Shown here: positions 24,759-31,956 of the stretch, in pieces
How the letters are laid out: each line of letters opens with the position of its first letter
Numbering within the stretch: position 1 is the first letter of the stretch
From: Oscillospiraceae bacterium
Lineage (GTDB): Bacteria > Bacillota > Clostridia > Oscillospirales > Ruminococcaceae
DNA: 64,000 nucleotides
Direction: 5' to 3'
Assembly: GCA_017536625.1 (NCBI GenBank)
Contig: JAFXGY010000043.1
Location: forward strand, 1 to 64,000
Program-made: the position numbers and the translations under genes
Notes under the pieces: model-generated
Told to the model about the DNA's origin: nothing
Databases searched by the model: none
The model's input: only the letters and a program-made list of their open reading frames with translations

Positions 24759-26984
24759 TCAGCCTTCGCCTTCCGGCGGTTCTTCGCTTACGGTAAAGCT
24801 GACTTCGATTATGGTTCCCGGCATTACCATTTCTCCTGCAGCCGGGGTTTGCATATATGCAACCTGGTCGGTGGCGGATTCGCTTACGCCGATAAGTTTG
24901 AGCTTAAGACCCGCTCCGATTATTTTATTGTTTACTTCCGTGACGGAAAGTCCTGCAACATCCGGAACTTCCACTTCTCTCGGAATAAGACTTTCGTCGG
25001 TATAAAGAGTTATGGTTCCGCCGGCAGAAAGTTTTGAACCTGCTTCCGGGGACTGTGCAACAACGGTTGTGCCTTCGCCGATGATGGTTACGGAATAACC
25101 TTGGAGGCGGAGGGTGGTCATTGCGTCGTGAACGAGATTTTCGGTAACATCCTTGACTTTTCCGGTCATGGCTTCAAGTTCCGCTTCGGTATAGTTCGGT
25201 TCGATTCCCATATAGGGAAGAATATCCGCAAGCATTGCGCCGACCACCGGTGCAGCAACAACGGAACCATAGGGGTTTTCCATCTGGGCTTCATCAAGGA
25301 GAAGAAGAATTACTATCTGAGGGTCTTCGATTGGTGCTACAGCAAGGAAGGAAGAAACATAGTTTTCGACTTCGCCTTCGGCGCTTACTTTATCAAGCTT
25401 TTCGGAAGTACCGGTTTTGCCGCCTATGCGGTAACCGGGAACGGCTGCGGTGCGTCCGGAACCATCGCTTACTACGGTTTCAAGGATATCCACAACAGTC
25501 CTCGAGGTCTGTTCGGAAATAACCTGGCGAACAAGGGTGGGTTCATATTCTTCAACAATGCTTCCATCGGAAGAAAGCACCTTCTGAACGAGATAGGGCT
25601 TATAAAGATTTCCGCCGTTCACCGCCGCAGAAACAGCGGTTATAAGCTGGATGGGTGTTACCTTGAAGGTCTGGCCGAAAGAGCTTGAAGCAAGGTTGAT
25701 TTCGGTCATGCCGTCGGTATAATAAATGCTCGTTGCCTCGCCGGGAAGGTCGATTCCGGTTTTTTCGGTAAGGCCGAAAGCTTCGAAATAATATTCAAAA
25801 TTATTTATGCCCAAATTAAGGCCAATCTGGAAGAAAGCAGGGTTGCAGGAATTCTGAACCGCGTCCGCAAGAGTCTGATCACCGTGACCATGGCTTTGCC
25901 AGCAGGAGATTTTTCTGTCCGCAACGTTGGCGTATCCTATGCAGGAATAATGGTCGCCGAGGGTGGCTGTGTTTGCATCAAGCGCCGCCGCAAGGGTTAT
26001 TATCTTGAAAACGGAACCGGGTTCATAAGGGTCGGAAATCGCTTTGTTTCGCCACATATCATACTGGGCAGAAAGAGTAGCATCCCCTCTTTCGTCTTCC
26101 GGAAGTTTTTCGATTTCTTCGATTACGGATTCGGGAAGTTCGGTATAAAGGTTCGGGTCAAAATCGCCTTTGGTCGCCATGGCAAGGATTTTTCCGGTTT
26201 TTACGTCCATTGCTATGCAGGCGCCGCGTTCCCGGACGCTGTGTTCCTTGACTGCAAGTTCGAGATGCTTTTCAACGAAATACTGGATGCCTTCGTCAAT
26301 GGTAGTTACAATGCTGTTGCCGTCTTCGGAAGAATAAAGCTCGTCATATTCAAAAGGCATTGCCTGGCCCCAGGAATCCCTTGCGGAGATGAGCTTTCCG
26401 GAAGTTCCGCTGAGGATTTCGTCATAATAAGCTTCGAGACCATAGGAAGCCACGTTTTCCGCATTGAGGAAGCCGATTACCGTTGAAGCAAAATTTTCAT
26501 AAGGATATTTTCTTGAAACATTTTCTTCAACATAAATGCATTTCGAAAGTCCGTTTGCCGCGGCAAAGGTTGTGACTTCCTCGACAGCGGCTTTTTCCAC
26601 CTTCGCTTTGATTACCTGGTAATAGTTTTTTCTTTCGCATTTTTCACGGACATAATCCTCTTTTACTCCAAGGATTTCTGAAAGACCTGAAATAACCAGT
26701 TCCTTCTGGGTATCGTTCTTTATTTCCGCCGGGGAAATACAGATATTCCAGGCGGTACTGCTCATCGCAAGCTTATTTCCGTTGGTATCATAAATAACGC
26801 CGCGCTCCGCGGAAAGTTCCGAAACACGGAACTGGGTTTCCTGCGCCTCCTGCTGGAATTTTTCGGATTCGAGAATCTGGAGCTGAAAAAGGCGCACCAA
26901 AAGAATGCCATAACCTATAAAGGCAATGACAAACATGGCCGCCAGAATTCTTCTTTTTATAACAGCGCTTGGTGATTTGCTCAT
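24759..26984 (-). CDS. Class B penicillin-binding protein with two PASTA domains (FtsI/SpoVD type)
   Basis: A septal transpeptidase of 741 residues: N-terminal membrane helix (about 14-33), PBP dimerisation domain, transpeptidase domain with SVFK near 325, SCN near 382 and KTG in GGKTGTSEK near 545, and two C-terminal PASTA domains (about 615-735). Length and PASTA domains fit SpoVD or PbpB. Only one such gene occurs in this dcw cluster, so it is probably the division PBP that works with FtsW. GAGGAAA precedes ATG. Confidence 0.93.
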   Translation of the reverse strand: MSKSPSAVIKRRILAAMFVIAFIGYGILLVRLFQLQILESEKFQQEAQETQFRVSELSAERGVIYDTNGNKLAMSSTAWNICISPAEIKNDTQKELVISGLSEILGVKEDYVREKCERKNYYQVIKAKVEKAAVEEVTTFAAANGLSKCIYVEENVSRKYPYENFASTVIGFLNAENVASYGLEAYYDEILSGTSGKLISARDSWGQAMPFEYDELYSSEDGNSIVTTIDEGIQYFVEKHLELAVKEHSVRERGACIAMDVKTGKILAMATKGDFDPNLYTELPESVIEEIEKLPEDERGDATLSAQYDMWRNKAISDPYEPGSVFKIITLAAALDANTATLGDHYSCIGYANVADRKISCWQSHGHGDQTLADAVQNSCNPAFFQIGLNLGINNFEYYFEAFGLTEKTGIDLPGEATSIYYTDGMTEINLASSSFGQTFKVTPIQLITAVSAAVNGGNLYKPYLVQKVLSSDGSIVEEYEPTLVRQVISEQTSRTVVDILETVVSDGSGRTAAVPGYRIGGKTGTSEKLDKVSAEGEVENYVSSFLAVAPIEDPQIVILLLLDEAQMENPYGSVVAAPVVGAMLADILPYMGIEPNYTEAELEAMTGKVKDVTENLVHDAMTTLRLQGYSVTIIGEGTTVVAQSPEAGSKLSAGGTITLYTDESLIPREVEVPDVAGLSVTEVNNKIIGAGLKLKLIGVSESATDQVAYMQTPAAGEMVMPGTIIEVSFTVSEEPPEGEG

Positions 26985-27020
26985 ATTATTTCCTCATTTT
27001 TCTCCTTTCACCAAGTTTTC

Positions 27021-27085
27021 GCCCTTTTTCGGGCATATCCCCAATTATGAAGACAGCGCCGCTTAACAAAAAACGCAGCGGCGCT
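27021..27085 (-). other. Two hairpins in the ftsL-pbp gap
   Basis: The 120-base gap between ftsL and the PBP gene, unusual in this tight operon, holds AGCGCCGCT / AGCGGCGCT (27055-27063 with 27077-27085) and GCCC / GGGC (27021-27024 with 27031-27034). The T-run lies in the first loop and not after the stem, so a simple terminator is unlikely. It may be a processing or stability element. Confidence 0.5.
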
Positions 27086-27104
27086 ACATTGATATAATAT
27101 TAAT

Positions 27105-27611
27105 TCAGAACGGAATGTATTCACCGATAAATCTGATGAAATTATCCCAATATTCTTTAAGGAGGTATTTTCCTCCGGTCTGGGCAACGGTAATTTCATC
27201 GGTTCCTGTAAGGCTTACATATTCCACCTGGCTGGAATCAATCTTTGCAAGGCCGAGCTTATTTTCCGCCGCTTCCTCGAGAGTTTTTATTGAGGTAGTG
27301 GCTTCGAGTTCGCCCTGAAGTCTCATATATTCGGTATTGAGGTTCGCTATCTGTTTTTCATAAAAGCTGACTTCGCTCGTGAGTTCCGTAAGAACCACCT
27401 GGCTGTAAATCATAATGACAGAAACGACTATCACCATCACGGCGGCAAGTATGACCTTTACCGGAGCAATGGTTTTTGCCTGACGGCGGTTTTTTATTAT
27501 CCTGAGAGAACGGGTTTTGAGTTCCTTATCCTGTTCTGTTCCGGTTTTGGCTGCAAAATTTTCAAGGTTATAATCAAAAGCAACCTCCGTCAAGGTTTTT
27601 CCCCCTCTCAT
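27105..27611 (-). CDS. ftsL: FtsL-like septum protein
   Basis: A bitopic protein of about 168 residues with a basic cytoplasmic stretch (RSLRIIKNRRQAK), one membrane helix (about 52-72) and an outside coiled coil (LTSEVSFYEKQIANLNTEYMR, split by residues of typical heptads), which is the FtsL/DivIC design. Identity rests on this plus its place between rsmH and the PBP gene. The start may be ATG 27611 (AGGAAG upstream) or TTG 27593 (GAGGGGG upstream). Confidence 0.85.
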   Translation of the reverse strand: MRGGKTLTEVAFDYNLENFAAKTGTEQDKELKTRSLRIIKNRRQAKTIAPVKVILAAVMVIVVSVIMIYSQVVLTELTSEVSFYEKQIANLNTEYMRLQGELEATTSIKTLEEAAENKLGLAKIDSSQVEYVSLTGTDEITVAQTGGKYLLKEYWDNFIRFIGEYIPF

Positions 27612-27632
27612 CAAATTTAAACTTCCTAAAAC

Positions 27633-28571
27633 TTAAAGTTTTTCAATTACGCGAAGCTTTGCGCTTCTGCTTCTGTGGTTATATTCAAGTTCCTCCGCGG
27701 TGGGTTCGATGGGTTTTCTTGTTGTAAGTTTGCCCCGGGGTGTTTTTCCGCAAACGCAGACCGGAAATTCCGGAGGGCAGGTGCAGCCTTTTGTATATTC
27801 AGCAAAGGCTCTTTTGACCATTCTGTCCTCGAGGGAATGGAAGGTTATGATAGCAAATCTTCCGCCGGGTGCAAGTCTTTCGAAAACTCTGTCGAGGGCT
27901 TCAGCAAGCCTATCAAGTTCGCCATTTGTCGCAATGCGAATAGCCTGGAAAGTCTGACGAGCAGGATGTCCGTTGCTTGCTCTTCTTGCGGCTGCGGGAT
28001 AGGCGTTTTTCACTATTTCCGCAAGTTCCGTGGTGGTTTCGATGGGTTTTATCGCTCTTGCGTCAACAATAGCATTCACGATTCGGGGGGTGAATTTTTC
28101 CTCGCCGTAATCATAAAGGATCTTAGCAAGCTGTGCGCCGGAAAAACCATTCACTATATCGTAAGCGGAAGTGCCTTCCTGGCTCATTCTCATATCAAGG
28201 GGGGCTTCGTTATGATAGCTGAATCCCCTTTCCGCGGCATCGAGCTGATGGGAGCTTACGCCGAGGTCAAGCAGGACTCCATCTGCTTTTTCAATTCCGA
28301 GTTTATCGAGAACTGCGGGAATCTCGGCAAAATCGGAACGGATAACCTCGGCGCAAGGGTATTTTGCGAGCCGTTCGGTCGCGATTTTTATTGCATCCGG
28401 GTCCTTATCCAGCGCGATAAGTCTTCCGGTTGTAAGACGTTTTGCAATTTCGGAGGAATGTCCTGCACCGCCGGCAGTGCCGTCGATATAAATTCCGTCC
28501 GGTTTTATATTAAGCTGTTCGATGCATTCATTAAGGAGCACCGAAATATGCTGAAAATCAAGTTCGCTCAT
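27633..28571 (-). CDS. rsmH: 16S rRNA (cytosine1402-N4)-methyltransferase
   Basis: RsmH (MraW) methylates C1402 in the decoding centre. The 312-residue protein opens HISVLLNE, has the SAM-binding IDGTAGGAGHS near residue 29, LLDLGVSSHQLD near 100 and the C-terminal FHSLEDRMVKR near 245. GAGGTG precedes ATG, 11 bases after mraZ. Confidence 0.95.
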   Translation of the reverse strand: MSELDFQHISVLLNECIEQLNIKPDGIYIDGTAGGAGHSSEIAKRLTTGRLIALDKDPDAIKIATERLAKYPCAEVIRSDFAEIPAVLDKLGIEKADGVLLDLGVSSHQLDAAERGFSYHNEAPLDMRMSQEGTSAYDIVNGFSGAQLAKILYDYGEEKFTPRIVNAIVDARAIKPIETTTELAEIVKNAYPAAARRASNGHPARQTFQAIRIATNGELDRLAEALDRVFERLAPGGRFAIITFHSLEDRMVKRAFAEYTKGCTCPPEFPVCVCGKTPRGKLTTRKPIEPTAEELEYNHRSRSAKLRVIEKL

Positions 28572-28582
28572 CTTCCGTCACC

Positions 28583-29002
28583 TCAGAACCCAAGTTCGTC
28601 CATCGCTTTTGCGATTTCGTCGGAATCAAAAGCTTCGTTGCGTTCAAGCCAGATTTCTTTATCCCAAAGTTCAACGTGGTCAGAAGCGCCGATTACGGCG
28701 ATATCCTTGTTAAAATGGGCGAAGGAACGAAGAGTCGGGCTTACAAGCACTCTTCCCTGTTTATCGGGGTTCACAACGGTTGCGGCGGAGAACATGAAAC
28801 GTTTGAGGTCGCGGGCTTTTGCCTGGGGAAGGCCCGCAACGATTGCGCTTATGCGTTCCCATTCATCCATGGAATAAGCGGAAAGACAGCCATCAAGGCC
28901 TTTTGTAATCACGAACTGTTCGCCAAGTTCTTCGCGAAGCTTTGCCGGAAAACTTACGCGGCCTTTTTCATCGAAGCTGTGGTAATATTCGCCGATATAC
29001 AT
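28583..29002 (-). CDS. mraZ: Transcriptional regulator MraZ
   Basis: MraZ is a DNA-binding AbrB-like protein that controls its own dcw operon. The 139-residue protein has two SpoVT/AbrB-type repeats: YYHSFDEKGRVSFPAK (about 7-22) and VVNPDKQGRVLVSPTLR (about 79-95). ATG at 29002 follows AAGGAGGG; the longer frame from 29062 runs into the operator and is rejected. The repeats in its own promoter fit autoregulation. Confidence 0.94.
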   Translation of the reverse strand: MYIGEYYHSFDEKGRVSFPAKLREELGEQFVITKGLDGCLSAYSMDEWERISAIVAGLPQAKARDLKRFMFSAATVVNPDKQGRVLVSPTLRSFAHFNKDIAVIGASDHVELWDKEIWLERNEAFDSDEIAKAMDELGF

Positions 29003-29046
29003 TGTCTTTCCCTCCTTCCTTTTTGCGGGCGGGTTTTTAAAAAATT

Positions 29047-29110
29047 TCCCACTTCTCCCCACACTTTGCCATTTATAACCCTATTATACCTCAAATCACA
29101 GAAAAATCAA
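29047..29110 (-). promoter_or_regulatory. dcw promoter with MraZ boxes
   Basis: TTGATT (29105-29110), a 16-base spacer and TATAAT (29083-29088) lie on the minus strand. Downstream are three direct repeats with an exact 10-bp period: TGGCA (29067-29071), TGGGG (29057-29061), TGGGA (29047-29051). The TGGGN-N5 pattern is the known MraZ operator. Confidence 0.85.
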
Positions 29111-29200
29111 TAGTATTTTAAAAAATTTACAAATTAATTTTTCGGCATGATTATGCGAAAAATCGCACTTTTAAGCGCTTTGTGGCAAATTGTGGGAATA

Positions 29201-29233
29201 AAAAAAGCCCATTTGATAAAAACGGGCTTTTTT
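29201..29233. terminator. Bidirectional terminator upstream of the dcw promoter
   Basis: The stem AAAAAAGCCC / GGGCTTTTTT with a 13-base loop insulates the dcw promoter from the genes upstream. The surrounding 29111-29416 holds no gene that I can support. Confidence 0.75.
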
Positions 29234-29416
29234 GTGATAATTTTTCTGATTTTTGGGGTAAAAAAGAGAGTTTTGTGGGAGATGGTGAACTTTGAAAAAT
29301 CATAGAAACTGCGCTTTTGTACCATAGCGGTTCTATCTTTTCTCCGGATTTTTCAAGAGTAAAGCAGAAATTATGACAGCTCCTGCTTGCTTCTTGGCGA
29401 AAGAAGGCAAAGAAAT

Positions 29417-29440
29417 AAGCCCCTCAGAAAAGAGGGGCTT
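29417..29440 (-). terminator. Terminator-like hairpin after the gene remnant
   Basis: The stem AAGCCCCTC / GAGGGGCTT lies 13 bases beyond the stop codon of the remnant at 29453. The T-tract on the minus strand is short. Confidence 0.6.
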
Positions 29441-29452
29441 TATCTTGAAAAA

Positions 29453-29623
29453 TCATTTCGAATCGGAACCATAAATATATTCAGAAACCTCAATAAGGCG
29501 AGAACTGCTATCATATTCTTTATGGGTTAGAACATAGTTTTTCCCTCTTTCTTTGTCAATGACAATTGTTTCGTATTCAAGGCCGAGGGGAGTATAAAAA
29601 AGGGCTCCAATAATATGGAGACC
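29453..29623 (-). pseudogene. C-terminal remnant of a gene
   Basis: A frame of 56 codons ends at TGA 29453-29455 and is closed upstream by TAA at 29624-29626. It has no ATG, GTG or TTG, yet codes a protein-like sequence (PLGLEYETIVIDKERGKNYV then LTHKEYDSSSRLIEVSEYIYG). A hairpin follows it. It looks like the 3' end of a truncated gene, next to an AT-richer gene of unknown origin. Confidence 0.5.
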
Positions 29624-29631
29624 TTAAAATA

Positions 29632-30255
29632 TTATTTGTGCAAAGCACTCCACTTATTATAAAGTACTATTAAATCTTTTTCATCGGCTGTTTTCTTCAA
29701 TAATCTTGAAGCAGGTGTACCTACAATATGGATAGGGTCTATTTCCATTGTACCAGGTGGCGTATAAAACCCCTTTAATATGGGATGGTTATAAAAAACA
29801 TAACTTTTGGGTTTACCTCCAATATCCCAAGTTAGGGTGCCAAGTTCATCATACAAAAGTTGACCGAGAAGCATACCGATATCTCTAATAAAAAATTCTG
29901 TAACCGGAGTTAATTTATAGAGAACTTCCCAAGATTTACCAAATCTTTCAACAAAAGGACGGTTTGCTTCTCTTTCTTCTGCAGTAGTTTCTTCTAATCT
30001 TGCAAATTTTAAGAACCATCGCCAGACTAATAAAAGTTTTATTTCCGTATCTGTAACTTTTTTAGGGTCATATCCGTAATAAGTAAGCGCTTTATTTAAA
30101 ACATACTCCGCTCTTATTGGAACCTGTTCAACAAACCAATCAAAATATTCCTGTGTTTGTTTCTTGTTCCATTTTTCATATTCAAGCGGAAACGGAGGAA
30201 CCGCAAATTCGTATTCAAATCCGTTTTCATTTATTTTAATTTTTTTAGTTTCCAT
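29632..30255 (-). CDS. Unknown protein in an AT-rich island
   Basis: A 207-residue soluble protein with no signal peptide. It is rich in Trp and aromatic residues (EKWNKKQTQEYFDWFVEQVP, LLLVWRWFLKFARLEE). I recognise no family. It could be an immunity-like or accessory protein; this is a guess from the short, isolated, AT-rich setting. ATG at 30255 follows ATAGGTG; the TTG at 30270 is part of that site. Base composition and codon use differ from the neighbours, and the remnant just after it suggests recent gain and decay. Confidence 0.65.
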   Translation of the reverse strand: METKKIKINENGFEYEFAVPPFPLEYEKWNKKQTQEYFDWFVEQVPIRAEYVLNKALTYYGYDPKKVTDTEIKLLLVWRWFLKFARLEETTAEEREANRPFVERFGKSWEVLYKLTPVTEFFIRDIGMLLGQLLYDELGTLTWDIGGKPKSYVFYNHPILKGFYTPPGTMEIDPIHIVGTPASRLLKKTADEKDLIVLYNKWSALHK

Positions 30256-30340
30256 TTTTTCACCTATCAATGAAGTACAATATTTATACGGTTTTTAGAA
30301 GTTCATTTTTCAGTATTCAAATATCTCTCCAAAATATTTT

Positions 30341-30370
30341 TAAAGCTCCTTTTTCACAAAAGGAGCTTTA
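30341..30370 (-). terminator. Terminator of the rsmD-coaD operon
   Basis: A 13-bp stem TAAAGCTCCTTTT / AAAAGGAGCTTTA lies ten bases after the coiled-coil gene. T-tract is weak on the minus strand. Confidence 0.7.
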
Positions 30371-30380
30371 ATTGTTCCGT

Positions 30381-30854
30381 TTATTTCTGTGCGGCAGTCT
30401 GGCTCTGCTTCGGCTGGTTGAATGCGGTTCTGGTGGATTTTACTTCATTAAGGGAAGCGGCAAGGGTTTCTTCGGTATTTTTGAGGATTCCGTCAACAAA
30501 ATCCTTTGCGGACTGACGCATTTCGCGGCTCTGCTGCTGTGCCTGCTGGGTAATTTCGGCAGCTTTATTTTTGCTCTGGCGGACTATTTCTTCTTCTTCA
30601 ACAAGGGCAGCCGCGCGTTTTTCGGCACGGGCGATGATGGTTTCTGCCTCTTCCTTTGCTTTTTCAACAATGGCGGCGCGGTCCGCAACGATGGACTGGG
30701 CCTGTCTTATTTCAACCGGAAGGTTAAGGCGAACGTCATCAAGAAGTTCGCGGACTTTGTCTGCATCAACAACGCAGCGTCCGCCGGTAAGCGGAAGTGA
30801 CCAGGAACGGTCGATAAGTTCATCAAGCTGATCAAGAATTTCTTCGATAGGCAT
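30381..30854 (-). CDS. Coiled-coil protein downstream of coaD
   Basis: A 157-residue protein: a short N-terminal part (EEILDQLDELIDRS), a conserved middle (GRCVVDADKVRELLDDVRLNLP, here cut by its own length) and a long Ala/Glu/Gln-rich coiled coil resembling the b subunit of ATP synthase. Similar genes follow coaD in many Clostridia and are annotated as ATPase-like; the role is unknown. ATG at 30854 has GGGGAGG upstream; the longer frame overlaps coaD and is rejected. Confidence 0.8.
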   Translation of the reverse strand: MPIEEILDQLDELIDRSWSLPLTGGRCVVDADKVRELLDDVRLNLPVEIRQAQSIVADRAAIVEKAKEEAETIIARAEKRAAALVEEEEIVRQSKNKAAEITQQAQQQSREMRQSAKDFVDGILKNTEETLAASLNEVKSTRTAFNQPKQSQTAAQK

Positions 30855-30873
30855 AATTATGTCCTCCCCAAAT

Positions 30874-31350
30874 TTATTTAAGTCTTTTTTCAATTTCCTC
30901 AACAATAACTTTCGGAACAAAATCCGAAACATCTCCGCCAAAAGCGGCAATTTGCCTTATAAGGCTGGAACTTACGTACATATTCTGCGGATCCGCGGTG
31001 ATAAAAACCGTTTCTGCGCAGGGTGCAAGGCTTCTGTTGGCAAGGGCCATCTGGAATTCGTATTCAAAATCCGAAGAGGAACGAATTCCTTTCACTATGG
31101 CGCAGATATCATTCGCCCTGACGTAATCTGCCAGAAGCCCGCTGAAGGTATCCACCTTCACCTTTTTGATGCCTTCGACCGCTTTCGCGATGAGAGCACA
31201 TCTTTCCTCCGGAGAAAAAACGCATTTTTTATCCGGATTTGTTACAACAAGGACGGTCACTTCGTCAAAAAGCTCCGCCGCTCTTTTTATTATGTCCATA
31301 TGCCCGTTGGTGATGGGGTCAAAGCTCCCGGGGCAAACCGCTTTTTTCAT
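30874..31350 (-). CDS. coaD: Phosphopantetheine adenylyltransferase
   Basis: CoaD transfers AMP to 4'-phosphopantetheine in CoA synthesis. The 158-residue protein has GSFDPITNGHMDII (nucleotidyltransferase HxGH motif, here NGHM) at residues 8-21 and the ISSTxxR-like SSSLIRQ near 126. It lies between rsmD and the coiled-coil gene, two bases after rsmD. Confidence 0.95.
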   Translation of the reverse strand: MKKAVCPGSFDPITNGHMDIIKRAAELFDEVTVLVVTNPDKKCVFSPEERCALIAKAVEGIKKVKVDTFSGLLADYVRANDICAIVKGIRSSSDFEYEFQMALANRSLAPCAETVFITADPQNMYVSSSLIRQIAAFGGDVSDFVPKVIVEEIEKRLK

Positions 31351-31352
31351 TT

Positions 31353-31898
31353 TCAGTCCTCGCCGCGTTTATACATCAGCACTTTTGTGCTTCCGTAACG
31401 GTATTCTTTCGCTTTAACAAGTTTTCCGGCTTCTTCCGGAAGATCGATGTTCTTTGCGGTTTCGCAAAGGACCACTCCGCCCTGGCGCATTACTTTTGAA
31501 AGCGCAGGAAGCACCACCGGAAGCTGTTCCGCCGCATACGGCGGATCGAGAAACGCAATATCGAATCTTTCGAAAGCGCTGGAAAGATACATAAGCGCAT
31601 CTCCGGTTTTAAGTTTTGCTTCTTCGGCAAAACCGCAGTTTTTAATGTTTTCTGTAATGCATTTCTGGGCAACCTTTGCGCTATCCACAAAAACGCAGGA
31701 TTTTGCCCCGCGGGAAAGAGCTTCGATTCCAAGCTGTCCGCTTCCTGCAAAAAGATCAAGCACGTCGGCACCCTCTATAAGAAACTGAATGGAAGAGAAC
31801 ATCGCCTCTTTGACTTTTTCTCCGGTGGGACGGGTAACGTCCCTTCCTTCCGGAGTAACAAGGCGTTTTCCCTTCGCCGTTCCGGTTATAACTCTCAT
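31353..31898 (-). CDS. rsmD: 16S rRNA (guanine966-N2)-methyltransferase
   Basis: A 181-residue Rossmann methyltransferase. It opens MRVITGTAKGKRL, has the SAM motif VLDLFAGSGQLGIEAL near residue 45 and the N-methyltransferase motif FLDPPY near 117. TGGAGG precedes ATG; promoter at 31926-31954. Confidence 0.94.
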   Translation of the reverse strand: MRVITGTAKGKRLVTPEGRDVTRPTGEKVKEAMFSSIQFLIEGADVLDLFAGSGQLGIEALSRGAKSCVFVDSAKVAQKCITENIKNCGFAEEAKLKTGDALMYLSSAFERFDIAFLDPPYAAEQLPVVLPALSKVMRQGGVVLCETAKNIDLPEEAGKLVKAKEYRYGSTKVLMYKRGED

Positions 31899-31925
31899 AA
31901 AATTACCTCCATTTGGGATAGTTCT

Positions 31926-31954
31926 ATTATCCTATTTTTCGGCATAAATGTCAA
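31926..31954 (-). promoter_or_regulatory. Promoter of rsmD-coaD
   Basis: TTGACA (31949-31954), a 17-base spacer and GATAAT (31926-31931) on the minus strand, in the short gap after uvrC. Confidence 0.75.
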
Positions 31955-31956
31955 TG

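Noticed and set aside
27008..27199. A 63-codon frame in the ftsL-pbp gap
   Set aside because: It overlaps ftsL in another frame and reads through the hairpin; no start signal.
29134..29325. A 63-codon minus-strand frame upstream of mraZ
   Set aside because: It runs through the terminator at 29201-29233 and has no ribosome site; composition is that of AT-rich non-coding DNA.
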